Numbered from the stretch's first letter, positions 7,693-15,092 are shown. The stretch is 34,622 bases of DNA from Erysipelotrichaceae bacterium (GCA_017431225.1 JAFRLM010000009.1:1-34622), one strand, 5' to 3'. The notes: a model not told the origin generated them from the letters alone. Program-made: numbers and translations.

Positions 7693-8442
7693 ATGCCGAA
7701 CTATGGTTTTACACATGCCGAGCTCCGCAATAATCAGGAATATCAGAGGTTACGCCAGGAACTCGTTGAAGCTGGGGAGCTGATGAACGCCTACAGCTGC
7801 GCCCTGCTGGAAGTCAAATCCAAACTGGATATCCTGAATGAATACTTTTCACAATACGGCGAACAGAATCCGATCAATGATATTCAGACTCGTCTGAAAA
7901 GACCGGACAGCATCTACGAAAAGCTGAAACGCTATGGCTTGCCGGTCACGATCGAGGCGATCGAGGAAAACCTTTATGACGTCGCCGGGATCCGCGTCGT
8001 CTGTTCCTTTGTCGATGATGTCTACCGCGTCGCGGAAGGCCTGATGGCCCAGGGCGGCATCATCGTCGACGGTAAAAAAGACTACATCATGTTCCCGAAA
8101 GAAAACGGCTACCGCAGCCTGCATCTTTTACTGCGGGTCGCGATCCATCTGCCTTCCGGCAAGAAGTACGTCAAAGTCGAAGTCCAGTTCCGCACGATCG
8201 CCATGGAATTCTGGGCGAACCTTGAACATAAGATGCGTTACAAAAAGGACATGGACGAAGACATGCAGGAAGAGGTCTATAAGGAACTGCGCCGCTGCGC
8301 TGTCATGAGCAATGAGCTCGACCGCCATATGCAGGAGCTGCGCTATAAGATCGAAGGCGCGCACAGCTCGAACCAGCGCGATCTTTCGGATATCACCGGA
8401 TCCTTCAGTCTGCCGCCGATGGATGATGATATCCCGGAATAG
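7693..8442 (+). CDS. Small alarmone synthetase (RelQ/YjbM-type GTP pyrophosphokinase)
   Basis: 249 residues from the chosen start. The RelA/SpoT synthetase core is complete: KRPDSIYEKLKRYG, DVAGIRVVCSFVDD, ENGYRSLHLLLRV and VEVQFRTIAMEFWANLEHKMRYK, including the catalytic Glu of the E-V-Q-F-R-T strand. There is no HD hydrolase, TGS or ACT domain, so it should only make (p)ppGpp by transferring pyrophosphate from ATP to GTP or GDP. The C-terminal helix resembles that of RelQ. Such enzymes respond to cell-wall or other stress. It is transcribed alone, with a hairpin just after it. A longer form from the ATG at 7663 is possible but less likely given the -10 position. Confidence 0.9.
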   Translation: MPNYGFTHAELRNNQEYQRLRQELVEAGELMNAYSCALLEVKSKLDILNEYFSQYGEQNPINDIQTRLKRPDSIYEKLKRYGLPVTIEAIEENLYDVAGIRVVCSFVDDVYRVAEGLMAQGGIIVDGKKDYIMFPKENGYRSLHLLLRVAIHLPSGKKYVKVEVQFRTIAMEFWANLEHKMRYKKDMDEDMQEEVYKELRRCAVMSNELDRHMQELRYKIEGAHSSNQRDLSDITGSFSLPPMDDDIPE

Positions 8443-8460
8443 CCCTTCCGGAGCTCCCTT

Positions 8461-8489
8461 TAGACAACCCGAGGCGGTTGTTTGATAAT
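8461..8489 (+). promoter_or_regulatory. Promoter of MATE gene 8532
   Basis: TAGACA (8461-8466) and GATAAT (8484-8489) with a 17-bp spacer; expected +1 near 8496. The inverted repeat ACAACC/GGTTGT lies within the spacer. Confidence 0.55.
8464..8483 (+). terminator. Weak hairpin after the alarmone synthetase gene
   Basis: ACAACC (8464-8469) pairs with GGTTGT (8476-8481), followed by a short T-run. The stem sits in the spacer of the promoter of the next gene. Confidence 0.4.
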
Positions 8490-8531
8490 AATTGATTGAA
8501 TTTAAAAACAGAAGTGATAGAGTTAAGCGGT

Positions 8532-9902
8532 ATGTTTAAAAGATCCGCTCGGATAAAAAACTCCGATCTTCTGCACGGTTCGATCGCCGGACCGATCATG
8601 ATGTTCTTCCTGCCGATACTGATCGGCACGCTTTTTCAGCAGCTTTACAATACGGTCGACGCGATGGTCGTCGGCAACTATGTAGGCAAGGAAGCGCTTG
8701 GTGCTGTCGGCGGCACGACCGGGATCCTCATCAACCTTCTGGTCGGTTTTGTCACCGGCCTTTCTTCGGGTGCGACAGTCGTCGTCAGCCAGTATTACGG
8801 TTCCGGGGATAAGAAAGGCGTGAAAGAGGCAGTCTCCACCGGAATGTTCCTGGCGATCGTGCTGGGCATTGCGCTCAGCGTCGGCGGGATCGCGCTTACG
8901 CCTGCCCTTTTAAATATGATGAATGTTCCCGAAAGCGTTCTTCCGCTTTCGGTCACCTATATGCGTGTCTATCTGACCGGCATGCTGCCGCTGATGATCT
9001 ACAACAACGGCGCCGGTGTCCTGCGGGCTGTCGGGGATTCAAAACGGCCACTCTATTTCCTGATCGTCTCCTGCGTCGTCAATATCGTGCTGGACCTTCT
9101 TTTTGTCGCGAAGCTCGGCATGGGAGTATACGGAGCCGCGATCGCCACCGTGATCTCGGTCGTTGCCAGCTGTATCCTGACGCTGCATGTGCTTGCCCGC
9201 AGCGACGAGACGTATTCCTACCGTTTAAGGGACACGACTTATGAAAAGAAGATCCTGAAAAGGATCATCGCGATCGGTCTGCCGACCGGTATTCAGAGTT
9301 GTTTATATTCCGTTTCGAATCTCTTCATCCAGCGTTCCGTCAACAGTTTCGGCGTGGATACGATGGCTGCCTTTACCGCCTTCGGGAAGATCGACGCCCT
9401 GTTCTGGACGACGACCGGCGCTTTCGGCACGGCCGTCATGACCTTTACCGGACAGAATTTCGGTGCCGGCAATACCGAAAGAGTCAAAAAAGGATTCCGT
9501 GTCTCCCTGCTTCTGGATCTTTTGATCTCCGGTGTCCTGGCGCTTTTCTGTTATTACGGGAGCTACTATATGTATCCGCTCTTTACCCGGGATGAGGAAG
9601 TCATCCGGATCGGGGTCGAGATCATGCGTTTCCTCTGCCCGTACTGGCTGACTTTCATGTTTGTTGAGGTCTTCTCCAGCGGCCTGCGAGGCTGCGGCGA
9701 TTCGCTGATGACGATGCTGATCACAGCGCTCGGAGTAGGCGTCTTCCGTATCTTATGGATCGTGTTCCTTCCGGCAACAACGGTCTTCGATACGCTGAAG
9801 TGCTATCCGGTCTCCTGGATCCTGACATCCCTGCTGTTCATCGTCTATTATCTCCGTGGCGACTGGCTGAAACGGACAAGAGTCGAATTCAAACAACAGT
9901 AA
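8532..9902 (+). CDS. MATE family exporter (copy 2)
   Basis: 456 residues, about 12 membrane segments. The start KNSDLLHGSIAGPIMMFFLPILIGTLFQQLYNTVDAMVVG is that of the DinF/NorM-like MATE subgroup common in Bacillota. A second-half copy (IIAIGLPTGIQSCLYSVSN) shows the usual internal symmetry. It should export a small molecule in exchange for Na+ or H+; the substrate is not predictable. The ATG at 8532 matches where homologues begin. A TTG at 8496 and a GTG at 8514 are in frame, but 8496 coincides with the predicted transcription start. The ribosome site is weak. Confidence 0.88.
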   Translation: MFKRSARIKNSDLLHGSIAGPIMMFFLPILIGTLFQQLYNTVDAMVVGNYVGKEALGAVGGTTGILINLLVGFVTGLSSGATVVVSQYYGSGDKKGVKEAVSTGMFLAIVLGIALSVGGIALTPALLNMMNVPESVLPLSVTYMRVYLTGMLPLMIYNNGAGVLRAVGDSKRPLYFLIVSCVVNIVLDLLFVAKLGMGVYGAAIATVISVVASCILTLHVLARSDETYSYRLRDTTYEKKILKRIIAIGLPTGIQSCLYSVSNLFIQRSVNSFGVDTMAAFTAFGKIDALFWTTTGAFGTAVMTFTGQNFGAGNTERVKKGFRVSLLLDLLISGVLALFCYYGSYYMYPLFTRDEEVIRIGVEIMRFLCPYWLTFMFVEVFSSGLRGCGDSLMTMLITALGVGVFRILWIVFLPATTVFDTLKCYPVSWILTSLLFIVYYLRGDWLKRTRVEFKQQ

Positions 9903-10004
9903 AGCGAAACAGACATAAAACCGCACAAAAACAGATCTATATTAAATTTGCTAATTAATCATTAAAAATAGATATTATTCTTTTTTTACGCTCTTCATGA
10001 TAAT
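9903..10004 (+). promoter_or_regulatory. AT-rich region with a -10 box before the acyltransferase-like gene
   Basis: The spacer is strongly AT-rich. GATAAT at 9999-10004 would set +1 near 10011, four bases before the ATG at 10015. No clear -35 is seen. A TATTAT at 9973-9978 is an alternative. Confidence 0.35.
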
Positions 10005-10014
10005 GAGAGTAATC

Positions 10015-10902
10015 ATGATCACCTCATTCGCACAATTGGAAGAGTATCTTATCCGCCAGCAGCCTTCCGCCAGGATCGTGCTTTGCGGCAGCGCAGACGC
10101 CGCTTCTTTAAAAGCACTTGCCCTTGCAAATCAGAAAGGACTGGTCGGTGTTTCCTATCTGGTCGGAGACGCGCAGAAGACAGAAGAACTCTGCGCGGAA
10201 CACGGTATCAAACTTCATCAATGTACACTGATCGACGAAGCCGATGAGGAAGCGGTTGTTTTGACCTGCATTCGTCTCCTGAAAGAAGGAAAGGCGGATA
10301 TCCTTGTAAAAGGCGGCGTCCGTTTCCATCCCTTTAGCCGCACGCTCTTGGGGCGCAATAACGGGATCATCCTGCAGGGGAAGGTCCTGAATTCCATCAT
10401 GGTCGTAGAGAATATCGATAAAGACGGATTCGTCTTCATTTCCGGCTGCCCGACAAACGCCGCTCTGAATCTTCCCCAGAAGCTTTCAGTCGTCATGGAT
10501 ACAGCGAAACTCACGCACAGATTCGGCAAGGAGCACGTCAGTGTCGCGGCTCTGACATCCAGCGAGGAGATCAGTCCGAATGATCAGGCTGCGGTCGACG
10601 CCTACGGCTTAAGCAATATGAAATTCAAAGACTGCGTCATCCACGGACCGGTCACGCTCGGCAGAGCGCTGACAAACGATGAAAAAGGAAGGATCGTCCC
10701 CGACTATGATGTTCTCTTCGGAAGCGAACCGGGTATGGATCTGATGATCAACCGTGCCTTCCGCCTGTCCTCCGGACGCGAGTTTGCCGGTCTGCTCTCC
10801 CATACCGAATACCCGGTCGCGATCACTTCCCACGTGGACTGCGTGGAAACGCGCTATAACTCGATCCTGCTGGCGATCCTGAAACAGTTGGATGTAGAAT
10901 AG
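10015..10902 (+). CDS. Phosphate acetyl/butyryltransferase (PTA/PTB) family enzyme
   Basis: 295 residues. ADILVKGGVRFHPFSRTLL, the central LSVVMDTAKL and VSVAALTSSEE segments, CVIHGPVTLGRAL and PDYDVLFGSEPGMDLMINRAF follow the order seen in phosphate acetyl- and butyryltransferases, which swap CoA for phosphate on an acyl group. Several positions differ from classic Ptb, so the acyl group is open. There is no adjacent butyrate or acetate kinase. Instead a hotdog thioesterase follows 5 bp after the stop, which suggests a shared role in acyl-CoA turnover. In-frame ATGs at 9997 and 10003 overlap the -10 box, so 10015 is preferred; a weak GAGAG is the only ribosome-like signal. Confidence 0.72.
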   Translation: MITSFAQLEEYLIRQQPSARIVLCGSADAASLKALALANQKGLVGVSYLVGDAQKTEELCAEHGIKLHQCTLIDEADEEAVVLTCIRLLKEGKADILVKGGVRFHPFSRTLLGRNNGIILQGKVLNSIMVVENIDKDGFVFISGCPTNAALNLPQKLSVVMDTAKLTHRFGKEHVSVAALTSSEEISPNDQAAVDAYGLSNMKFKDCVIHGPVTLGRALTNDEKGRIVPDYDVLFGSEPGMDLMINRAFRLSSGREFAGLLSHTEYPVAITSHVDCVETRYNSILLAILKQLDVE

Positions 10903-10907
10903 AAACA

Positions 10908-11300
10908 ATGGAAGAAAACAGAAACGTAGCGGAATACATCGAACGCACTGCAAAAGACAATGATCTGATCCTGGTCGAACTGGCAGAGGATCACACCCGT
11001 ATCGAAAGAGAGATCAAGGAGAATGAATACAACATCCTTGAACTGGTCTACGGCGGTGTGCTTTTCAATGCGGCAGATGTAGCTGCCGGCATCACGAACC
11101 TCTGCAGCGGAGGCGGCGGTCCGACCCTGAACGGCTCGATCGATTATCTCCGTCCCACCAAGGGCGTAAAGAAGATCGTTCTGGAAAGCCGCATCGTAAA
11201 ACACGGCAGAAGCACTTCCTTCATTGAGACCGACATCTTCAGTGAAGAGGGAACACTGGTCGCCAGAGCCCGTTTCACGTATTTCCAGTATAACAGATAG
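10908..11300 (+). CDS. PaaI-type hotdog-fold acyl-CoA thioesterase
   Basis: 130 residues with the hotdog layout: an N-terminal strand pair, the central helix region VYGGVLFNAADVAAGITNL (family: H/N-G-G...D...) near residues 45-65, then T-L-N-G-S-I-D-Y-L-R-P and the exposed strand pair ending EEGTLVARARFTYFQY. Such enzymes hydrolyse acyl-CoA in the cytoplasm. It starts 5 bp after the PTA/PTB-like gene with no independent ribosome site, so translation is probably coupled. A hairpin follows at 11310. Confidence 0.8.
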   Translation: MEENRNVAEYIERTAKDNDLILVELAEDHTRIEREIKENEYNILELVYGGVLFNAADVAAGITNLCSGGGGPTLNGSIDYLRPTKGVKKIVLESRIVKHGRSTSFIETDIFSEEGTLVARARFTYFQYNR

Positions 11301-11306
11301 TATTGA

Positions 11307-11335
11307 TTGACCGCTCGCAAAAGCGGTTTTAAAAT
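11307..11335 (+). promoter_or_regulatory. Promoter of the cysK leader
   Basis: TTGACC (11307-11312) and TAAAAT (11330-11335) are separated by exactly 17 bp. Predicted +1 is about 11342, giving a roughly 23-base leader before the ATG of the cysteine-rich peptide. Confidence 0.65.
11310..11330 (+). terminator. Intrinsic terminator after the thioesterase gene
   Basis: ACCGCT (11310-11315) pairs with AGCGGT (11322-11327), followed by TTTT. It is embedded in the promoter of the cysK leader. Confidence 0.65.
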
Positions 11336-11364
11336 GAGTTTAAGGACCGCGAAAGGAGACCGGT

Positions 11365-11460
11365 ATGAAAAATAACAGAGCAGATATGTGTTATTGTACG
11401 TGTACGAACGACCGGATATGCTGTCGCGGAGTGTTTTCGCCAACACTTTTATACGTTTAA
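11365..11460 (+). CDS. Cysteine-rich leader peptide of cysK (31 aa)
   Basis: A short ORF with an ideal ribosome site (AAGGAG at 11353-11358, 6-base spacer). The 31-residue product carries five cysteines, at positions 9, 11, 13, 19 and 20, within the stretch MCYCTCTNDRICC; ordinary proteins have about one per hundred. It ends at the TAA 11458-11460, two bases before the 5' arm of the downstream stem. I see no signal peptide or metal-binding fold. Its position between a good promoter and a terminator/antiterminator before cysteine synthase suggests that ribosome speed over the Cys codons senses Cys-tRNA supply. This is an inference from sequence; a translated small protein with its own function is a less likely alternative. 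Confidence 0.75.
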   Translation: MKNNRADMCYCTCTNDRICCRGVFSPTLLYV

Positions 11461-11494
11461 GCTATCCGGTCGTAAAAACCGGATTTTATTTTGT
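11408..11494 (+). promoter_or_regulatory. Transcription attenuator (antiterminator and terminator) of cysK
   Basis: Arm 1, ACGACCGGATA at 11408-11418 (codons 15-18 of the leader peptide), is perfectly complementary over 11 bp to arm 2, TATCCGGTCGT at 11463-11473. Arm 2 also supplies the 5' side of a terminator: ATCCGGT (11464-11470) pairs with ACCGGAT (11478-11484), followed by a T-rich run to 11494. The two structures exclude one another. A further stem, AGTGTT (11430-11435) with AACACT (11442-11447), lies inside the 1:2 loop. A ribosome halted on the first Cys codons would leave arm 1 free and block termination; a moving ribosome would disrupt 1:2 and allow it. This logic is inferred. Confidence 0.7.
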
Positions 11495-11541
11495 TTATCA
11501 CTGTATAGCTTTTAACATTGAAAAAGAAAGAGGAATCAAAA

Positions 11542-12477
11542 ATGTCAAATATAAAAAAATCAGGGACCGAGCTGATCGGCAATACTCCGCTTCTGGAACT
11601 CACACATATCGAAGAGCGCTTTGGCCTCAAAGCGACGCTGCTTGGAAAAATGGAATACCTTAACGCGACCGGATCGGTCAAAGACCGTATCGCCAAAAAG
11701 ATGATCGAAGATGCCGAAGAAGCCGGCAAACTGAAAAAGGGTTCGGTCATCATCGAACCGACTTCCGGGAATACCGGTATCGGCCTGGCTGCTGTCGGTA
11801 CCGCAAAAGGATACCGCGTGATCATCGTTATGCCGGACTCCTTCTCGGTCGAGAGAAGAAAGCTCATCCGCGCTTACGGTGCGGAGATCGTCTTAAGCGC
11901 CGGCAGCAAGGGAATGGCCGGTGCGGTCGAAAAGGCGGAGGAGCTGGCCAAGGAGATCCCGGGCTCTTTTATCCCCGCGCAGTTTGATAATCCGTCCAAC
12001 TGGAAAGCGCATTATGAAACGACAGGTCCTGAGATCTGGAAGGATACCGATGGAAAAGTCGATCTTTTCGTAGCCGGTGTCGGCACCGGCGGCACGATCA
12101 CAGGTACCGGAAAATATCTGAAGGAAAAGAACCCGGAGATCCGGGTCGTTGCGGTCGAACCCGCTTCCTCCCCGCTGCTGTCGGGAGGCAAGGCCGGTCC
12201 GCACGCGATCCAGGGCATCGGCGCGAACTTCATTCCGTCTGTTCTTGATACGACGATCTATGACGAGGTGATCCCGGTCGTCAACGAAGACGCGATCGAG
12301 ACCGGCGCTTTATTCGGGAAGACCGAAGGACTGCTGGTCGGGATATCCGCCGGGGCGGCCCTCTGGGCAGGCATCGAACTTGCCAAGCGTCCGGAAAACG
12401 AGGGAAAGACGATTGTTGTGATCCTGCCGGATTCCGGTGACCGCTATCTCTCAACGGCTCTTTTCGGGAATGATTGA
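11542..12477 (+). CDS. cysK: Cysteine synthase A (O-acetylserine sulfhydrylase)
   Basis: 311 residues, the normal length. It makes L-cysteine from O-acetyl-L-serine and sulfide with pyridoxal phosphate. The PLP lysine is Lys47 (T-G-S-V-K-D-R), the substrate loop is PTSGNTG at 73-79, and the phosphate-binding GVGTGGTITG lies near residue 180; the C-terminal PDSGDRYLST is also typical. The ATG at 11542 has AGAGGA 7-8 bp upstream; a TTG at 11518 is in frame but poorly placed. It is preceded by the cysteine-rich leader peptide and attenuator. An S-component gene follows after 66 bp, with its own possible promoter. No serine acetyltransferase is in the window. Confidence 0.96.
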   Translation: MSNIKKSGTELIGNTPLLELTHIEERFGLKATLLGKMEYLNATGSVKDRIAKKMIEDAEEAGKLKKGSVIIEPTSGNTGIGLAAVGTAKGYRVIIVMPDSFSVERRKLIRAYGAEIVLSAGSKGMAGAVEKAEELAKEIPGSFIPAQFDNPSNWKAHYETTGPEIWKDTDGKVDLFVAGVGTGGTITGTGKYLKEKNPEIRVVAVEPASSPLLSGGKAGPHAIQGIGANFIPSVLDTTIYDEVIPVVNEDAIETGALFGKTEGLLVGISAGAALWAGIELAKRPENEGKTIVVILPDSGDRYLSTALFGND

Positions 12478-12499
12478 TCTTTTGAGCCTCTCTGCTCAT

Positions 12500-12528
12500 T
12501 TGAAAAGAGCTGAAATTGTGCATATGAT
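12500..12528 (+). promoter_or_regulatory. Possible promoter for the 12544 operon
   Basis: TTGAAA (12500-12505) and TATGAT (12523-12528) with a 17-bp spacer. Predicted +1 (about 12535) falls inside the GAGGAGG ribosome site, leaving a very short leader, so read-through from cysK may matter more. Confidence 0.4.
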
Positions 12529-12543
12529 ATTGAGGAGGCAGAA

Positions 12544-13113
12544 ATGAATCAGAAAACGCGAAGATTGACTTATGCCGCCATGTTTGCGGTGATTAACTAT
12601 ATCGTGTTCACTTTCGGCAAGATCAACGTGCCGACAGCGCCCGGACACAGCGTAGCGATCCATCTGGCGAATGCCAGCGTGGTTCTTTCGGCGTGGTTTC
12701 TTGGTCCGGTCTACGGCGGCCTTGCGTCAGCAGTGGGTCTTTCGATCGCCGATTTTCTTGATCCGCGCTACATCCTTTCTGCACCTAAGACATTCCTGAT
12801 GAAGTTCCTGATCGCGTATATCGCCGGCAGAAGCGCGGAAAAAATGAAACTGCACGAAAAGACAGAACGAAAAGAGATCACCCGCATCTGCGCGATCTCT
12901 TCGGCGCTTGGCCTCGGTTTCAATGTGATCTTTGACCCGATCATCGGCTATTTCTATAAAAGCATCGTGCTTCGCATTCCTCAGGAATTCATGAAGATCA
13001 TCGTGACCTGGACTGCCGGCGTTACCGCGCTGAACGCGGTAGTCAGTTTATTCGTATCCGTTATTCTCTACCTGGCTTTGTATAAAGCCTTCCTGTCAAA
13101 GATCCCGGAGTAA
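12544..13113 (+). CDS. ECF transporter S-component (substrate-binding membrane protein)
   Basis: 189 residues with about six membrane segments. The HSVAIHLANASVVLSAWFLGPVYGG segment and SIADFLDPRYILSAPKTFLMKFLIAYIAGRS are typical of S-components of energy-coupling factor transporters, which bind a vitamin or cofactor precursor and dock with a shared EcfAAT module encoded elsewhere. The ligand cannot be told. GAGGAGG (12532-12538) precedes the ATG. The stop is 2 bp from the next start, so it forms an operon with the CPWC lipoprotein and the flavoprotein. Confidence 0.82.
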   Translation: MNQKTRRLTYAAMFAVINYIVFTFGKINVPTAPGHSVAIHLANASVVLSAWFLGPVYGGLASAVGLSIADFLDPRYILSAPKTFLMKFLIAYIAGRSAEKMKLHEKTERKEITRICAISSALGLGFNVIFDPIIGYFYKSIVLRIPQEFMKIIVTWTAGVTALNAVVSLFVSVILYLALYKAFLSKIPE

Positions 13114-13115
13114 AA

Positions 13116-13862
13116 ATGAAAAGAACCAGATTTCTGAATGTATGTATAAGCTTTGCTGTTCTGATGCTGCTTTTCGGCTGTCAGAAACCGGCAGAGCCTG
13201 TTCCTTCCCAGGATCCCAATACCTGCGATATCATCGATGATTGCGGCGAGGATGAAAACGGGACCGCCGATATGACCTTCAAGGAAGCCTATGAATCCAA
13301 GAACGGCACCGAGAATTCCTCCGGGAAACCTTACCGCGACGTTACGATCGCCGAGGATCACCCGTTCGTCAAAACAAGCGGCGAGGAGATCGCCCGCATG
13401 ATCGAAAACAAGGAGACCTTCTACGTCTATGTCGGTGATGAGATGTGCCCCTGGTGCCGCAGCGTGATCGAGATGGCGATCAAGGTCGCCAAAGACGCCG
13501 GAGTGGATAAGATCTATTATCTTGAGATCTGGAACGATGACCACGAAGAGATCCTGCGTGATCAGTACAAAGTTGAAGACGGCAAAGCTGTGCAGACAGC
13601 GGCAGGAACGGAAGCTTACCATACGCTTCTGAAATACTGGGACAGCGTCCTGAGCGACTATACAGTCAGCGAAGGCGATACAAAGATCGAAGTCGGTGAA
13701 AAACGGATCTTTGCCCCGAATTTCTTCTATGTGGAAAACGGCGAGATCAAACGCTTTACCGAAGCGACTTCCCCGAAACAGGAAGATTCACGTCAGGCGC
13801 TCAGCGAAGAGATCCTGGCAGATGAAGAAGCCATGCTGAAGGAATTCTTCGGAATCGAATAA
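13116..13862 (+). CDS. Thioredoxin-like lipoprotein with CPWC motif
   Basis: 248 residues. A lipoprotein signal ends at the lipobox L-F-G-C (Cys22), so it should be anchored outside the membrane. A low-complexity acidic linker follows. The thioredoxin-like domain has the active pair Cys111-Pro-Trp-Cys114 in YVYVGDEMCPWCRSVI, as in PedC/BrcD-type thiol oxidoreductases, and ends with RIFAPNFFYVENGEIKRF, which matches the cis-Pro strand. It probably reduces or isomerises disulfides on exported proteins. The ATG is 2 bp after the S-component stop with GGAG overlapping that gene's end. Confidence 0.8.
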   Translation: MKRTRFLNVCISFAVLMLLFGCQKPAEPVPSQDPNTCDIIDDCGEDENGTADMTFKEAYESKNGTENSSGKPYRDVTIAEDHPFVKTSGEEIARMIENKETFYVYVGDEMCPWCRSVIEMAIKVAKDAGVDKIYYLEIWNDDHEEILRDQYKVEDGKAVQTAAGTEAYHTLLKYWDSVLSDYTVSEGDTKIEVGEKRIFAPNFFYVENGEIKRFTEATSPKQEDSRQALSEEILADEEAMLKEFFGIE

Positions 13863-13877
13863 AGCAGGAGAACAGAT

Positions 13878-14516
13878 ATGAAAAAAGTCGTATTACTGAA
13901 CGGCAGCCAGCGCGCGAACGGCTGCACCGCCGAAGCGCTCAAGGAAATGGTGAAGGTCTTTGAGGAAGAAGGGATCGAAGCCGAGATCCTGCAGATCGGC
14001 AGCCGGAATATCCGCGGCTGCATGGCCTGTAATTACTGCAGCAAAAACGGCAGATGCGTGATCGATGATTACGTGAATGAAGTAGCGCCGAAGATCGCGG
14101 AAGCGGACGGTATCGTGATCGGTTCCCCGGTCTACTATGGTTCCCCTAACGGCACCCTGATCTCCTTCCTGGACCGCCTTTTCTACAGCAGCAGCGAACT
14201 CAGCGACACGACCAAAAAGATGCGTGTCGGTGCGTCCGTCGTAAGCTGCCGCCGCGGCGGAAATACAGCCAGTTTTGACGTGCTGAACAAGTACTTCACG
14301 ATCAGCTCGATCCCGCTCGCTTCCAGCACCTACTGGAACCAGGTCCACGGTTTTACCGCGGAGGATGTCAGAAAAGATGTGGAGGGACTGCAGGTGATGC
14401 GCAATCTTGCCCGCAGTATGTCCTATATGATCAAGGCGTTCGCGGCTGCCGAAGGAACGGTCGCCCGACCGGTAATGGAACACGGCGCCTTCACGAGCTT
14501 CCCGGACGGAAAATAA
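13878..14516 (+). CDS. Iron-sulfur flavoprotein (NADPH-dependent FMN reductase family)
   Basis: 212 residues. The flavodoxin-like fold opens with VVLLNGSQRANGCT (FMN phosphate loop). Cys48, 51, 54 and 60 in RGCMACNYCSKNGRC follow the CX2CX2CX5C spacing of the [4Fe-4S]-binding Isf family, and GSPVYYGSPNG is the second FMN loop. It should move electrons between FMN and an iron-sulfur cluster in the cytoplasm; the partner is unknown. AGGAG lies before the ATG, 15 bp after the lipoprotein gene, and a strong terminator follows, so it closes the operon. Its pairing with a CPWC lipoprotein hints at thiol or redox work, which is inference. Confidence 0.88.
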   Translation: MKKVVLLNGSQRANGCTAEALKEMVKVFEEEGIEAEILQIGSRNIRGCMACNYCSKNGRCVIDDYVNEVAPKIAEADGIVIGSPVYYGSPNGTLISFLDRLFYSSSELSDTTKKMRVGASVVSCRRGGNTASFDVLNKYFTISSIPLASSTYWNQVHGFTAEDVRKDVEGLQVMRNLARSMSYMIKAFAAAEGTVARPVMEHGAFTSFPDGK

Positions 14517-14552
14517 GGGTATCGGGCAGTAAAACACGAATAAATCAAAAAC

Positions 14553-14592
14553 GGATGCTTCTTCGAAATCTGAAGGAGCATCCTTTATTTTT
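14553..14592 (+). terminator. Intrinsic terminator after the flavoprotein gene
   Basis: GGATGCT (14553-14559) pairs with AGCATCC (14577-14583), with an inner CTTC/GAAG stem, and is followed by TTTATTTTT. Confidence 0.85.
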
Positions 14593-14725
14593 GCCGACGA
14601 AAAACCATAAACAAAACTATATACTACATAACTATTATATATTTCCAATCCTTTCCCCGAGAAAATACAATGTAATCAGAAAAGGAGGACTGTACCTCCT
14701 CGAAAGAAGAAAGGAGATCTCCGTA
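14593..14725 (+). promoter_or_regulatory. AT-rich leader of the YajC-like pair, with an SD-like hairpin
   Basis: Several TATA-like boxes lie at 14615-14642 but I cannot single out one promoter. AGGAGG (14683-14688) pairs with CCTCCT (14695-14700) in a small hairpin, upstream of the true ribosome site AAGGAG (14711-14716). No good start codon lies at the right distance after the first AGGAGG. Confidence 0.4.
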
Positions 14726-15082
14726 GTGACCGCTCAAAATCCCTCTATTCTAAGTTTCCTTATTGGCGAGATCCCCTTTCTCCTTTTTATGGCTTTCCTG
14801 ATCTACCTTTTCTGGATACGTCCGAAAAGAGTGGAAAGACGGGAGGAGCAGGAAGAGAGAGAAAAAAGGTTTCTCCCCGGCGACCGGATCCTTTTTGAAG
14901 ATGGAATGGTTGGGGAAATGGTCAAAAGAAGCACTTCCTACATAACTGTTGTATCCGGCATGAAAAGGGAAACCTTTGAACGCAGGACAAAGGATATCTA
15001 TCTCAACCTGTCACAGGAAGACCGCAAAAGAGAAGCATATAAGAAGCTCTCTTTCAAAGACAAGGTCTTAAGCAAGATCTAG
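14726..15082 (+). CDS. YajC-like single-pass membrane protein (first of two)
   Basis: 118 residues from the GTG at 14726, chosen because AAGGAG lies 9 bp upstream; the frame is open further upstream but has no ribosome site. One membrane helix (FLLFMAFLIYLFWI) is followed by RPKRVERREEQEEREKRFLPGD and a small beta-domain (RILFEDGMVGEMVKRSTSYITVV). This matches the plan of YajC, the small SecDF-associated subunit (TM, then I-R-P-Q-x-K..., then L-x-x-G-D-x-V). The usual T-x-G-G-I/L of YajC is F-E-D-G-M here, so it is a diverged member. A second protein of the same plan follows 10 bp after the stop. Confidence 0.55.
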   Translation: MTAQNPSILSFLIGEIPFLLFMAFLIYLFWIRPKRVERREEQEEREKRFLPGDRILFEDGMVGEMVKRSTSYITVVSGMKRETFERRTKDIYLNLSQEDRKREAYKKLSFKDKVLSKI

Positions 15083-15092
15083 GAGGACCGGA

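Noticed and set aside
11336..11541. A Cys T-box riboswitch before cysK
   Set aside because: I looked for the T-box sequence (AGGGTGGNACCGCG-like) and a specifier stem and found neither. The peptide-based attenuator explains the stems better.
14670..14675. ATG-TAA start-stop element in the YajC-like leader (a similar one near 15389)
   Set aside because: No ribosome site precedes either one, and a six-base match is expected by chance.
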